NCBI GenBank assembly: GCA_963854835.1
Contig: OY978525.1
Location: 82,621,855-82,685,854 of the forward strand
Reading direction: 5' to 3'
Source of the DNA: Megamerina dolium
Taxonomy: Eukaryota; Arthropoda; Insecta; Diptera; Megamerinidae
Length of the DNA: 64,000 nt
Both the position numbers and the translations under genes were made by a program. Of the stretch, positions 11,154 through 20,612 are shown piece by piece. The number at the start of each line of letters is the position of its first letter. Within the stretch, counting starts at the first letter, position 1. The notes beneath the pieces are model-generated. The model was given only the letters and a program-made list of their open reading frames with translations. It searched no databases and was not told where the DNA came from.

Positions 11154-11554
11154 AATACATTGGAACAATACATGTGAACGATACTTAACTAGCTATGAAA
11201 GTACGAGAATATTTAGAATGAGGCTCACATTTTATTTAAGTGACATTCATTTTCATGAGATCGTAATGATAACAATAATAGTAATAATAATTATAATAAT
11301 CAAAATCTAATGAGTTTTATTATAATATTATTATGGTACGTTATTTAGTTAGTTAGTTTAGAGCATGTACGTTCTAAAACGCGTTTTTTTCGAGTTGTAG
11401 GACTTTAAATTGAAATAAAATATTTAGATTACATAATTTCAAATTGAAATTGCCCTCATTAAAAACATAATTTTAAGCCATTAGTGTCTGAATATAATTT
11501 CGGGTATGTGGGCGCCGCTGGCCGTTTGCTGGCGTGTACATGACGTAATCTGCA

Positions 11555-11935
11555 TGTTCAATTTTCAACCATTTTCAACCACTTTTTCAAGCAATGGGGC
11601 CGTATCTCAGCAATGGCAATAATTCGCATAATGTTGTCTTCCAAGGCGTCCAAAGTTTCTACCTTGTTCGCATATACTAAAGACTTTACGTAACACCAGA
11701 GAAAATAATTTAGAGTCGTTTAGTCGCACGATCCCGATGACCAAACGACTGACCCATTTCGAGAAAGAGAGCATTCACCAAATGTTTCTTTGAATAAGTC
11801 GATTGGCATAATGTATACCAACTGGCGCCAAAGTGCCACAGTGAGTTTTTGTGGATGTAACAGTGCTTCATGGATCTCTTGTGGATTCTTTTCATTCCAA
11901 ATATGACAATTTTGCTTACTGACATGGCATTTTAG
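11555..11935 (-). pseudogene. mariner-type (DD41D-like) transposase fragment
   Basis: On the minus strand, shifted frames give KQNCHIWNEKNPQEI, HPQKLT, GSVVWSSGSCD, NYFLWCYVKSLVYANKVETL and AEIRPHCLKKWLKMVEN. These match the order of motifs in the better copy at 12817-13518 (KQNCRIWGSENPE, HPQKIT, PPRSCDLTPLDFF, LKTNIRHVMAEIPP). A deletion removes the stretch around the second catalytic Asp. It is a second, older member of the same broad lineage. Confidence 0.7.
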
Positions 11936-12181
11936 CCCAAAATAAGATCGCTTTCAGTTGATTTTATGGCCATAGACCGAAAATACGGCGCGAAAGATTC
12001 CTCCACCAGCTGGATCTTATCAGGCCATAGGTCGAAATCTTTACTTAAATATGCCCAAAAATGGGAAGCACACAGTTTCAAAACATTGCTACGATCTTTT
12101 CAATAGGCAGTGTATCAGCGAGAAGATGGGCATAAGAGAAGGAACAACTGTTCCTTTTATTCGCTTTCGTCTCTGTTTTTG

Positions 12182-12547
12182 TTATTTTCGTATTTTCACT
12201 CTCAGCAAAGCATTGCTACTTTCATTTTGAAGAAGTACTAAAACTATTCCAAATGTGTGTATCGGATCGACTTCGGTGGTATTAATAGCTGATTGGGGTT
12301 TTAAAGGAGTTTTGCTTCTATCATGTGTACCGTGCTGCACTTGCAAAATTTTTCTTAGTTGCTGTCCTTTGACTTTATTTATTTTTCGAAAAAATAAAAG
12401 TGGGGATGTGATGAACTTGCCGATGGGCCGCGTATTGGTTGACTTCTTGCCGTTGTGTTTATTGTTATCGTGGTTGGTTGTGTGGACAATGCTACCGTCT
12501 GCCACTGATATTGGGAATATCAATACAATATACAATATACTATACAC
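12182..12547 (-). CDS. 121-codon open frame with signal-peptide-like start, unknown
   Basis: I do not recognise this protein. It begins MYSILYIVLIFPISVADGSI, a hydrophobic stretch followed by small residues that resembles a secretion signal. The rest is polar and basic with many Asn, Lys and Thr and no clear domain. A 103-codon frame overlaps it on the other strand, so the openness may be chance. No transposon similarity is evident. It could be a first exon of a host gene or a non-coding stretch. Confidence 0.25.
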   Translation of the reverse strand: MYSILYIVLIFPISVADGSIVHTTNHDNNKHNGKKSTNTRPIGKFITSPLLFFRKINKVKGQQLRKILQVQHGTHDRSKTPLKPQSAINTTEVDPIHTFGIVLVLLQNESSNALLRVKIRK

Positions 12548-12816
12548 ACATAGGTTATTTTCTTAATAATAAAGATATTTAGTTTTATTTTAATTTAAAG
12601 ATTCGCTTTTTTATTTGGTTTTTGTTCATGTTCATTTAGTTCATAATTTTAATTCACTCAATATAGGACAAGTATAGTTATAAAAATATAAATAAGAAAA
12701 TAGATGTAAAAAAATAATACTAACAAAATTCGCGCACTGTCTCTGCCATGGAAAAAACGAGAATGAGAATAAAACTATAGAAACGGAATAGAAAGGAGAT
12801 ATGAAGAACGGACGGC

Positions 12817-13518
12817 GATTTTTCGAACAAAATTTTCTTCAGCGACGAAGCACATTTCTCACTCGGTGGGTATGTTAACAAACAAAATTGTCGTATTTGG
12901 GGTTCAGAGAATCCTGAAGTAATTGAAGAGAGGCCAGTACATCCACAAAAAATCACTGCTTGGTGCGCTCTTTGGTCCGGAGGTGTGATTGGACCTTACT
13001 TCTTCGAAAACGACGATGGAACGACTGTCACCGTCAATTCGGAGCGTTATGGTCATATGATAACCGACTTTTTTTTGCCTGCTATTGAAGAATACGACTT
13101 AGAGAATATGTGGTTTCAAAAAGACGGTGCCACATGCCACACAACTCGAGCGAATATGGCTTTATTGCAAGAGAAATTTTCTGGCCGCGTAATTTCACGT
13201 CGTGGCGATATCAAGTGGCCACCAAGATCATGCGATTTGACACCGCTTGACTTTTTTTTGTGGAGCTACGCGAAAGACCGTGTTTATGCAGATAAACCTT
13301 TAACTCTTGAGCACCTAAAAACCAACATTCGTCACGTTATGGCTGAGATACCGCCCAAGATGTGTCAAAAAGTGGTCGAAAATTACCTCAAAAGAATCGA
13401 TGCTTGCAACAATTCGCGTGGTGGTTATTTAAATGATGTAGTATTTCACAAAGTAGATGAAAGTAATTTTCCCCAAAAAAATGTTTATATTTTTATGAGA
13501 AATGTATTACATACTTAA
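12817..13518 (+). pseudogene. DD41D mariner transposase, C-terminal two thirds
   Basis: The frame is open from KIFFSDEAHFSLGGYVNKQN (first catalytic Asp, near 12841) to a stop after 13515. FQKDGATCHTTRANMALL supplies the second Asp and PPRSCDLTPLDFFLW the third. Counting gives 41 residues between the second and third aspartates, the spacing reported for the rosa family of tephritid mariners. Upstream the frame meets a stop at 12802-12804 and the N-terminal DNA-binding region is not recognisable, so the gene is truncated. The catalytic domain itself is unbroken. Terminal repeats were not found. Confidence 0.88.
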
Positions 13519-13694
13519 ATACTGAAACAACCTCTACTGTGGGAACCTGAAATTTTTTTAAAGACCAAAGAACTATAGATTTTAATGAAAACGATTTGTT
13601 TGATAAATTTGTATGTATAAAAAATTACATAACTGTCGAAAAAATGGAATCTTGGCCAACTAACTATAAATGTTTAGATATCAAAAATGAATTT

Positions 13695-14095
13695 TTGGGC
13701 AGTATTACTTATATTAACCAGTTCCGAATAGCAGAACTCTTATGACAATACTTTTTCTAAAAGATCTCTGAGAATTTTTTAAAACTAAGAATTGCTTGTA
13801 TTGTATTTTTTGTATATCTTTATTGAATTTAATAAAAAAATACATATGAAAGTTTCTTCTTTACTTACACTTAAAAAATATGGTCACCGTACTTATGACA
13901 TCACTTTTTCTGAGCTTTGTCACACAGCTCTTTTTAGAACCTATCTCATGCAAATAGTTAATGCTGGAAAAATTGCCAATTGCTTACTGGCAGCTGAATA
14001 CGGTTCGAAAGATAAATCTTTTCGATATTAAAGTTGTGCTTCAGCCAGGGATTCAACCAGATCAGAACATCATCACACCAACCACGGGATCCACA
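13695..14095 (-). mobile_element. tRNA-derived SINE, two decayed pieces
   Basis: 13695-13770 and 13875-14095 match different parts of the SINE seen complete at 52968-53322. Shared landmarks are TATTAACCAGTTCCGAA, GACATCACTTTTTCTGAGC, CCAATTGCTTAC and the box B region (antisense GGGATTCAACC). The head is degenerate past 14080. The pieces could be one copy with an insertion or two copies. Confidence 0.7.
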
Positions 14096-14396
14096 AAAAA
14101 AACAGAAAACAGTGAATACAAAAGTAAACGACAATATCCTACAATGCTTGCTCACCTTTTCACAGTTAGGACTATACGTGGTGTGAAAATATATTTGCAC
14201 AATTCGTTGGTCTATTCATGATGAAATGTCAAACCAAACTGAGGACAATTGATAATAGCATTGCCAGATCTGACTAATTTGTGAGCTGCACCAATTTTTC
14301 AAATCACAGTTAATTGGAATATCATAATTAACACCCTCAAAAAGCATTTGATATAAAAAACAGCTCTGAGTTGCGATCAAATATGTAACATCAGAA

Positions 14397-14640
14397 ATGG
14401 TTATAGAACTACCAAAAATAGCAGTCATCTTACGAATTGGATATTATCGCAGAGACTGCAAATTGTCACAAATGATAATGAATCCCAAACCAGGAAAGGG
14501 CAATATTCAAGATACCTCATGTAGACCATTAAGTCTACTTCCCATTCTTTCAAAACTATTTTACTACTACTATGTACTCTCTATCTAATCAGAAAATCAA
14601 TTTATACTTAGAGTGAGAAACAGCACCATTGAATATCAGA
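14397..14640 (+). pseudogene. Jockey-like reverse transcriptase fragment
   Basis: Frames give AVILRIGYYRRDCKLSQMIM, PKPGKGN and SCRPLSLLPILSKLF, the finger region of a Jockey-type RT, then NQFILRVRNSTIEYQ in a shifted frame. The region overlaps in content with 16305-17656, so it is a separate copy and not the missing 5' half of it. Confidence 0.75.
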
Positions 14641-14793
14641 AAACCCCGTATTTTGGGGGTTTTGGAATGGTTGATTAAAATAACATGATTTGTACATGAA
14701 ATGATGTACATGATTCCATGATTTGTAGGATTAAAATTATATTATTATAGGTGATGAAAGTCGATAAAAAGTTTTAGTTCTTCCATTGGGAAC

Positions 14794-16297
14794 AAGTGCA
14801 GAATACGGACTCAGAAGGAAAAAAAAAATAAAAAATTGCCTCGGATAGAGCTTTGTTTTGTGAATATAAAAAGTAAAAAATTTGTCTCTGCAAATGCCCA
14901 TACAAGGCGTGGCTCAAGGTCAAAGTTCAAAATTTAGGTCGAGATTATTCGATAGAGACGCAATTTTTTTCTATAATATGGGTATCATAAGAAAGGTTTT
15001 TTAAATACCTTTCTACTGATATATATATAATTTAATACCTATTTTTTACATTTTAAAAGTTATTATCAAAATTATAAATTTGAAATTTTTTTTTTCAAAA
15101 ACCAATTTTTTTTCGAAAATAAGCCTCATTTACCTATCGAAAATTTAGCACCATGCTAAAGCTTATACAATTACCTTTACAACGGTGTATAAAACATATT
15201 TTTCCAGAATTTGTATGCATTTCAAAAATTGTTTTCAAGCTGATACTTCATCAAGTGTTTCCAATATGGACGGCTTTCGATACCTGCATGTCTTCAAATT
15301 CAGTATCACAACCAACAGTATTTTAGGACAAAAGCTTTTTTGATAGCCGGCATTCGGTCGGGCGCTAAAAAAATAACCCTTATAGGCCCGACGCCGGCTT
15401 CGCGACCAACAGTATTTTAGCACAAAACCTTTTTTGATAGCCGGCCTTCGGCCGGACGCTAAAAAAATAAACCTTATAGGCCCGACGCCGGCTTCGCGAC
15501 CAACAGTATTTTAGGACGAAAGCTTTTTTGATAGCCGGCCTTCGGCCGGGCGCTAAAAAAATAACCCTTATAGGCCTCACGCAAACTTTGCGACAAACAT
15601 TTTAGCATTGAAATCTCTTTGTAATTTTTACTATTGAAATTTTATTCATTTGTTTCAATATTGTATTCAACATCAGGATAATCTACAACATAGGGCTCTA
15701 ACAATGTGGTCTTTATTAGATTAATAAAAGAATTAGTTAATTATACTATTTCAACCTATTTTTCCTTAATTCTTTTGTCTATCTCTACCGCTATGATTAT
15801 AACTGCCTCACTATTCCTCTGTGCACATATTTGCTATAGCGAAAGTATGACCATAAAAAAATATATTAAAAATATATAAAAATTCTTTAAAAATATGTTT
15901 TATATACCATTGAAAAGGTAATCCTATGATCTTTGAAATAATATATAATTTTTGATAGGTTAATGGGGGACTTTATCGAAAAAAAAATCGGTTTTTACAA
16001 AATTTTTATAAAAAATTTATAATTTCCTTCATAACATTTAAAAAGTTAAAAATTCATATAAAATATTATATACCTATAAAAAGGTATTAAAATTACATGT
16101 GTTTTGATACCCATATTGTAGAAAAAACTTGCTTGTCTCTCGAGTAATCTCGACCTCAATTTTGAAATTTGACCTTGAACCAGGCCTTGTGTGGGCATTT
16201 GCAGAGACAAATTTTTTATTTTTTATATTCACAAAACGAAGCTCTATCCGAGGCAGTTTTTTATTTTTTTTTCCTTCTGAGTCCATATTCTGCACTT
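14794..16297. mobile_element. 1.5 kb foldback element with ~430-bp inverted arms
   Basis: The left arm (14794 to about 15225) and right arm (about 15855 to 16297) are reverse complements at roughly 80 percent by eye. They share AAGTGCAGAATAYGGACTCA, GGATAGAGCTT, TTTGTCTCTGCAAATGCCCA and GGTCGAGATTA. The centre holds 94-bp tandem repeats. No transposase is encoded. The right end meets Jockey RT coding at about 16303, so the element probably inserted into that LINE. No convincing target duplication was found. Confidence 0.8.
15311..15592. repeat. three tandem 94-bp repeats, GC-rich
   Basis: Units start at 15311, 15405 and 15499 with ACCAACAGTATTTTAG; a decayed partial fourth begins at 15593. 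Each contains ATAGCCGGCCTTCGGCCGG (a strong hairpin) and CCCGACGCCGGCTTCGCG (also foldable). The GC content contrasts sharply with the AT-rich surroundings. They sit in the middle of the foldback element. Confidence 0.92.
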
Positions 16298-16304
16298 ATG
16301 CCAA

Positions 16305-17656
16305 AAAGACTTATTCAAAGCAATTTATAAAGATTTAAACCCAAAAAAATCACCTGGTCCAGATAAAATTACCGGTAAAATGATAAAAGAGCTACCTCTG
16401 GCTTCAGTAATTCATCTCATGCACATTTACAATGCTATCCTTCGTATTAAACACTATCCCAAATACTGGAAAACTTCAAAAATTATTATGATAGCAGAAA
16501 AAGACCCCACAAAAGTTGCATCGTACAGACTTATCAGCCTCCTGCCTCTACTCTCTAAAGTATTCGAAACGCTACTTGTCCTGAATATAACTCCATTTAT
16601 TAATCTCAACCAACTGGTTCCCCAACATCAGTTTGGATTTAGAAAACAGCACGGCACAATAGAGCAAGTTCACTGCATTGTAACTCTGATAAAGACCACT
16701 TTTGAAGAAAAAAAGTATTGCTCAGCTGTCTTTCTTGATATCACTCAAGCTTTCTATAAAGTATGGCACGATGGCCTTATTTAAAAAAACCAACTATTAC
16801 TGCCTGCAAATGTCTCCTCATTGCTTAGTAGCTATCTCACGAAAAGACAATTTTTCGTACATCACAAGGATTACACAACAAATCCATTGGATATTCACGC
16901 TGGTGTTCCTCAAGGAAGCGTTTTGGTCCCCTTACTGTATCTCTTATACACTTCAGCTATGCCCAACAATAAATATACATTCATATCGACTTTTGCTGAT
17001 GATACGGCAATATTGTGCTCTCGCTCTAACCCCATAGAAGCTACTAAACTCCTGCAGACTCATGTCGATTCTCTCGAAATCTGGTTAGCAAAATGGCGTA
17101 TAAAAGTCAATGAATCAAAGAGCGTACATGTAACCTTCACACTAAGGCTAGTACATGTCCCCCACTTAAAATTAATGGCCAATCAGTTCCACAATGTTCC
17201 TCAACAAAGTACTTTGGTAATCACCTCGACAGAAGGTTGATACGGAAAAACCACATAGACGCAAGGAAAACTCAAATTAAGCTTGAAATTAATCAGTTAT
17301 GGTGGCTGTTACACAAAAGCTCAAAGTTGAATCTCGAATACAAAGTGCTATTATATAAAGCAATCATGAAGCCAATCTGGGGCCAGTTATGGGGCACCGC
17401 ATCTCCCTCAAATATCGAAAAATTGCAGCGAATACAATCCAAGTGTCTGCGAATTATTGTAAACGCGCCTTGGTATATGAGGAACGTTAACATCCATCAA
17501 GATTTAAATGTACCCACAATTTCTGAGGAAGTTGCAATGTCCTGCAGAAGTTACATTCAAAAATTACACAATCATCCGAATCTCCTTGCTAGGCAATTGT
17601 TGCTGAGCACGGGGCATCGACGATTAAAAAGAATAGACACACTGAATATACTGTGA
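16305..17656 (+). pseudogene. Jockey-like LINE reverse transcriptase, 5' truncated
   Basis: From LFKAIYKDLNPKKSPGPDKI the RT runs through PTKVASYRLISLLPLLSKVF, QFGFRKQHGTIEQVH, FLDITQAFYKVWHDGL and GVPQGSVLVPLLYLLYT to TFADDTAILC, so the FADD catalytic box is intact. Thumb and C-terminal motifs LYKAIMKPIWGQLWGTA, RIQSKCLRIIVNAPWY and DLNVPTISEEV end at a TGA at 17654. Frameshifts lie near 16780 and 17240. The endonuclease and ORF1 are missing; the 5' end abuts the foldback element. The clade call rests on motif resemblance to Jockey elements, and there is no RNase H. Confidence 0.88.
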
Positions 17657-17659
17657 AAT

Positions 17660-17960
17660 TGCTAAACCTCGCGAATCAAAAAATTGTGATAGAACATAGG
17701 GAATATCACATAATTTTAGTTAGTTTGTAAGATTTGAATACTTATTGTTAGTTTCTACGTATATTAGAAAGATTCAATGAATTCTTAGTATTACAAAAAA
17801 AAAATGTATCTTCACTTAAGGCTCCTTATTTAGACAAATCTCACGAATTCGAGGTACGTTAATAAAGGTTGTTTCATTGGGAAAACTAATGGATTTTCTT
17901 TAGACCCCAACAGCACAGTTTTTTTACAACAAACTCATTGAAAAGACAGGAATTGTAGCA
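17660..17960. other. non-coding spacer with LINE 3' end
   Basis: This holds the presumed 3' untranslated end of the Jockey-like copy (an A-run near 17796) and the start of the Harbinger element. No terminal inverted repeat could be fixed. Confidence 0.4.
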
Positions 17961-17969
17961 TCCTAGAGC

Positions 17970-18713
17970 ATGATTCGTTGGAAAGTACGGAATTTAAGGA
18001 CTTCTTTCAACAAGGCAAATGAATGGCGCAGGTCAACAGGCGCTGGGCTGCTTGAGTCTGACGAGGGCGTTAATTATTCTGTTCAGAGTAAGCTAGCAGG
18101 TTGTGTATAATTATTTGTGACGAAAATTAATTATCTACTTTTAGAAAAAATCATAAAAATGTGCCCTTACTATGATCAGCTCAAGGAGATATTTGGTGAA
18201 AAACCCGGTGTTGAAGGAGTTTCCACAGTATTAGATACTGAAGATATGTTTGACCTCGAAAAAGACGAGTTGACGAGTTCATTTTGCATTAACGAGAAAA
18301 ATGACAATTCACAGCTCTCTGATGCATGCTCTCCACTTATTACAGTTTAGACACAACGCGTTAAGCCAGCATCAAGTAGTGCAATACCAAATGATGCATG
18401 CTCTCCACTTATTACAGTTGAGACACAACGCGTTAAGCCAGCATCAAGTAGTGCAATACCAAAGAAAGCTCAGGAATTTGCAATAAAGATGAAAAGTAAT
18501 GCACCGAAGTCAGCAATTGCACAGTTAAGTGAGTTACAGAAGGGTCGATCGGAAATGCTGAAAATTAAGCACGAATTTGAAAAACAGAAATTTGAAAAGG
18601 ATCAGGAATTGCAAGAAAGGCGACAAAAACTGGAAGAAGATAAGTTTAAAGCACAACAAGAATGGCAAGCAAAGGAATTCGAGCTAAAAAAAACTCGAAA
18701 TAGAAAAAAATGA
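17970..18713 (+). CDS. Harbinger-associated trihelix (Myb/SANT-like) protein, partial
   Basis: Harbinger elements carry a DNA-binding partner for their transposase, and this looks like one. From the ATG at 17970 the frame gives RWKVRNLRTSFNKANEWRRS, then TGAGLLESDEG, the third-helix part of a trihelix domain. A 45-nt intron (18100-18144, GT...AG) joins in phase to EKIIKMCPYYDQLKEIFGEK. Past a 72-bp duplication the frame ends in a charged coiled coil (about 18540-18713). The first helix would be upstream, where a TAG precedes the ATG, so the 5' end is lost or in another exon. A TAG at 18348-18350 interrupts the frame. Confidence 0.72.
18321..18464 (+). repeat. 72-bp in-frame tandem duplication
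   Basis: 18321-18392 and 18393-18464 are almost identical (both start GATGCATGCTCTCCACTTAT). The 24-codon repeat keeps frame. The first copy reads GTT TAG where the second reads GTT GAG, so the stop arose after duplication. Confidence 0.9.
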
Positions 18714-18787
18714 GCGCGTAGCTATGTTTGAAATTGAAATGAAATATAAAAATAGTAAATAAAACGTATATTTAGGAATTATCTCAT

Positions 18788-19912
18788 TTAATTTTCTGCA
18801 AACATTAATGCAAACAATGCTTGTCTTTTTATTTCTCCTTCGATATTGGTCTTGTTATCATTTGGAGAATCATCACAGCTTTGTTGCGGCTCAAAAACTT
18901 TTTCATATTCACCAATATCTGAGTTAGAAATTAAAATGTTGTGAAGTATGCAACAAACCATAAACCATTGGCAACAGAATTCATGATTTCGCTCGCTATT
19001 TATGAGCATTCTAAGTTCTTTTAGACTGCCAAACTTCTCTTTTAAAAGTCCAAAACAGTGTTCAACGCGCACTCGATATTTACTATGACGTAAATTGAAA
19101 TTTTTTTTGCTTTCTCTGTCCATGCGTTGAGAGTTGGTTCTGTATGGGGTAATGAGTCTTTCAGACAATGGATAAGCGGAGTCCCCAGCTATCCACTGGC
19201 TCGAAGAAAAATATTTTTCTCTTGACGTAAAAAGTGCACACTTCCGATAAATGCGAGCATCATGTACGCTGCCAGGATATCCAACTACTACATTACGAAT
19301 TCATAACTTATAATCGCACACAACTTGTGCTTTTACTGAATAAACGTGGTTTCTTGAAAAGAAAACAGTGTGGTTATTAACCGGAGCTTCCGCAAGTTTT
19401 AGTTCCGTGCCATCGATATACCCGATGCAGAAGGGTAATTCATGAAATGTAGCAGCAACAATGTCATTTCGTTCTTTCTGGTTTGGCCAGTAAATAAATT
19501 TTTGACGCAATTTCAAAAAAGCTCGGAATACTCGGTTAGTAATTTTGACTATAGTTCCGCCATCGCCAATGCTAAATGTGGCGGCAATTTTTTGGAATGT
19601 TGCGTTTTCGCCAGATGACCCCAAACGAAAGAGGACGATAGCCAATTGCAATTCTATTGAGAATTGTTCGCAGGAATGCGGCTTTTTGAACTCTATGTCA
19701 TCTGCAATCAGAGCCAGTAGCATGTCAAATTGATTTCGATTGACTCTAAGCATGTGTTGAAATCGACTATCGTCCAATGCTGATAAGACTTCATCACGCC
19801 ACACACTAGACTTCGGTACTATAAAATAGATCCCTCTGCGTTGAGAGGCAGCACAAAGGATGTCATCACATAAGTTGTCTAAGACTTCTTCCACGGCCTC
19901 TTCGTCTTCCAA
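18788..19912 (-). pseudogene. HARBI1-type (PIF/Harbinger) transposase, one stop codon
   Basis: A single reading frame of about 375 codons runs from 19912 to 18788 with only one internal stop, a TGA at 19301-19303 between CDYKL and IRNVVVGYPGS. Motifs in order: FSIELQLAIVLFRLGSSG, ATFSIGDGGTIVKITNRVF, then PFCIGYIDGTELKLAEAP (first catalytic Asp), GYPGSVHDARIYR and WIAGDSAYPL (second Asp), and YRVRVEHCFGLLKEKFGSL (Glu). All DDE residues are present. No ATG lies in frame at the 5' end; the frame runs upstream without ATG, so a first exon or a start loss is likely. It is tail to tail with the trihelix gene, as expected for Harbinger. Confidence 0.9.
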
Positions 19913-19929
19913 ATCTAATTTTTTAGAAT

Positions 19930-20380
19930 AAAAATGAATTAAAACTATACCATAAATAAAAATATATTACCATTGTAAAATTCGATCTCATTTACAGAGT
20001 TTTTATTAAAAAATCCACAATTTCTGTTTTTTTACTTTTTCTCGGCATTTTACACAATGCAATTAGTGATGCAACTATGTACACTTTGTATTGATTGAAA
20101 AGCAGTACATTCATTTATTACATCACTAACGCATAAATGTAAACAAAAGCAGCTGTTCGCCTATTCGTAAGCAAAATGTTGCTACAATACATAATAGAGC
20201 CGTTCACTGTTCGATGTTAATTTATTCAAATTTTACAATTGTACATCGCAAAAAGCTATGAAGGGTGAGGACTAATGATTTGAACTTTCGCAGATGGCAT
20301 GACTATTCTGAGTACACAAGTATTTCCGACCACAACAAGATGGAAAGTGAAAATATATTTTGGCATTCTTAACTCTTCAA
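19930..20380. other. non-coding DNA upstream of Harbinger transposase
   Basis: This probably holds the Harbinger 5' leader and right end. A TTAGTGATG at about 20061 is matched inversely by CATCACTAA at about 20122, which may be a subterminal repeat. No three-base target duplication could be assigned. Confidence 0.35.
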
Positions 20381-20382
20381 TT

Positions 20383-20406
20383 CCCAGTGTCACCTACAAG
20401 TGACAG
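20383..20406 (+). repeat. palindromic motif near piggyBac left end
   Basis: CCCAGTGTCACCTACAAGTG and the following ACA form a near palindrome. Related copies are at 20741-20764 (reverse orientation) and 22583-22606. The first and last bracket the piggyBac coding remains. Whether they are the true element ends is uncertain because both outer copies read in the same direction and no TTAA adjoins them. Confidence 0.6.
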
Positions 20407-20612
20407 ATATTTATAGTTTTTTTTTTCGACCTCACGGCAATTTTATTTGGGTAAATTATTATTATTGATCAAAAGCCAATAAGTAGTTGTATCTAAAAAT
20501 AATTTCTGGCATCACTTAGCTATATGTCATTTGTCAAACTGATTTAATTGTTTCGGGCGTAGTTGGAGTTTTTTGATTTGATCGATTTCTTACGTTATAA
20601 ACTGAGATAAAA

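Noticed and set aside
10935..11177. Open frames on both strands across the (TA)n tract
   Set aside because: Ile/Tyr dipeptide repeats are translations of the microsatellite.
15235..15580. Minus-strand frames with repeated Arg/Ala/Pro-rich peptides
   Set aside because: These translate the 94-bp non-coding tandem repeats and break at unit edges.
15311..15592. CRISPR-like array
   Set aside because: Units are directly adjacent without unique spacers, in a eukaryotic transposon setting.
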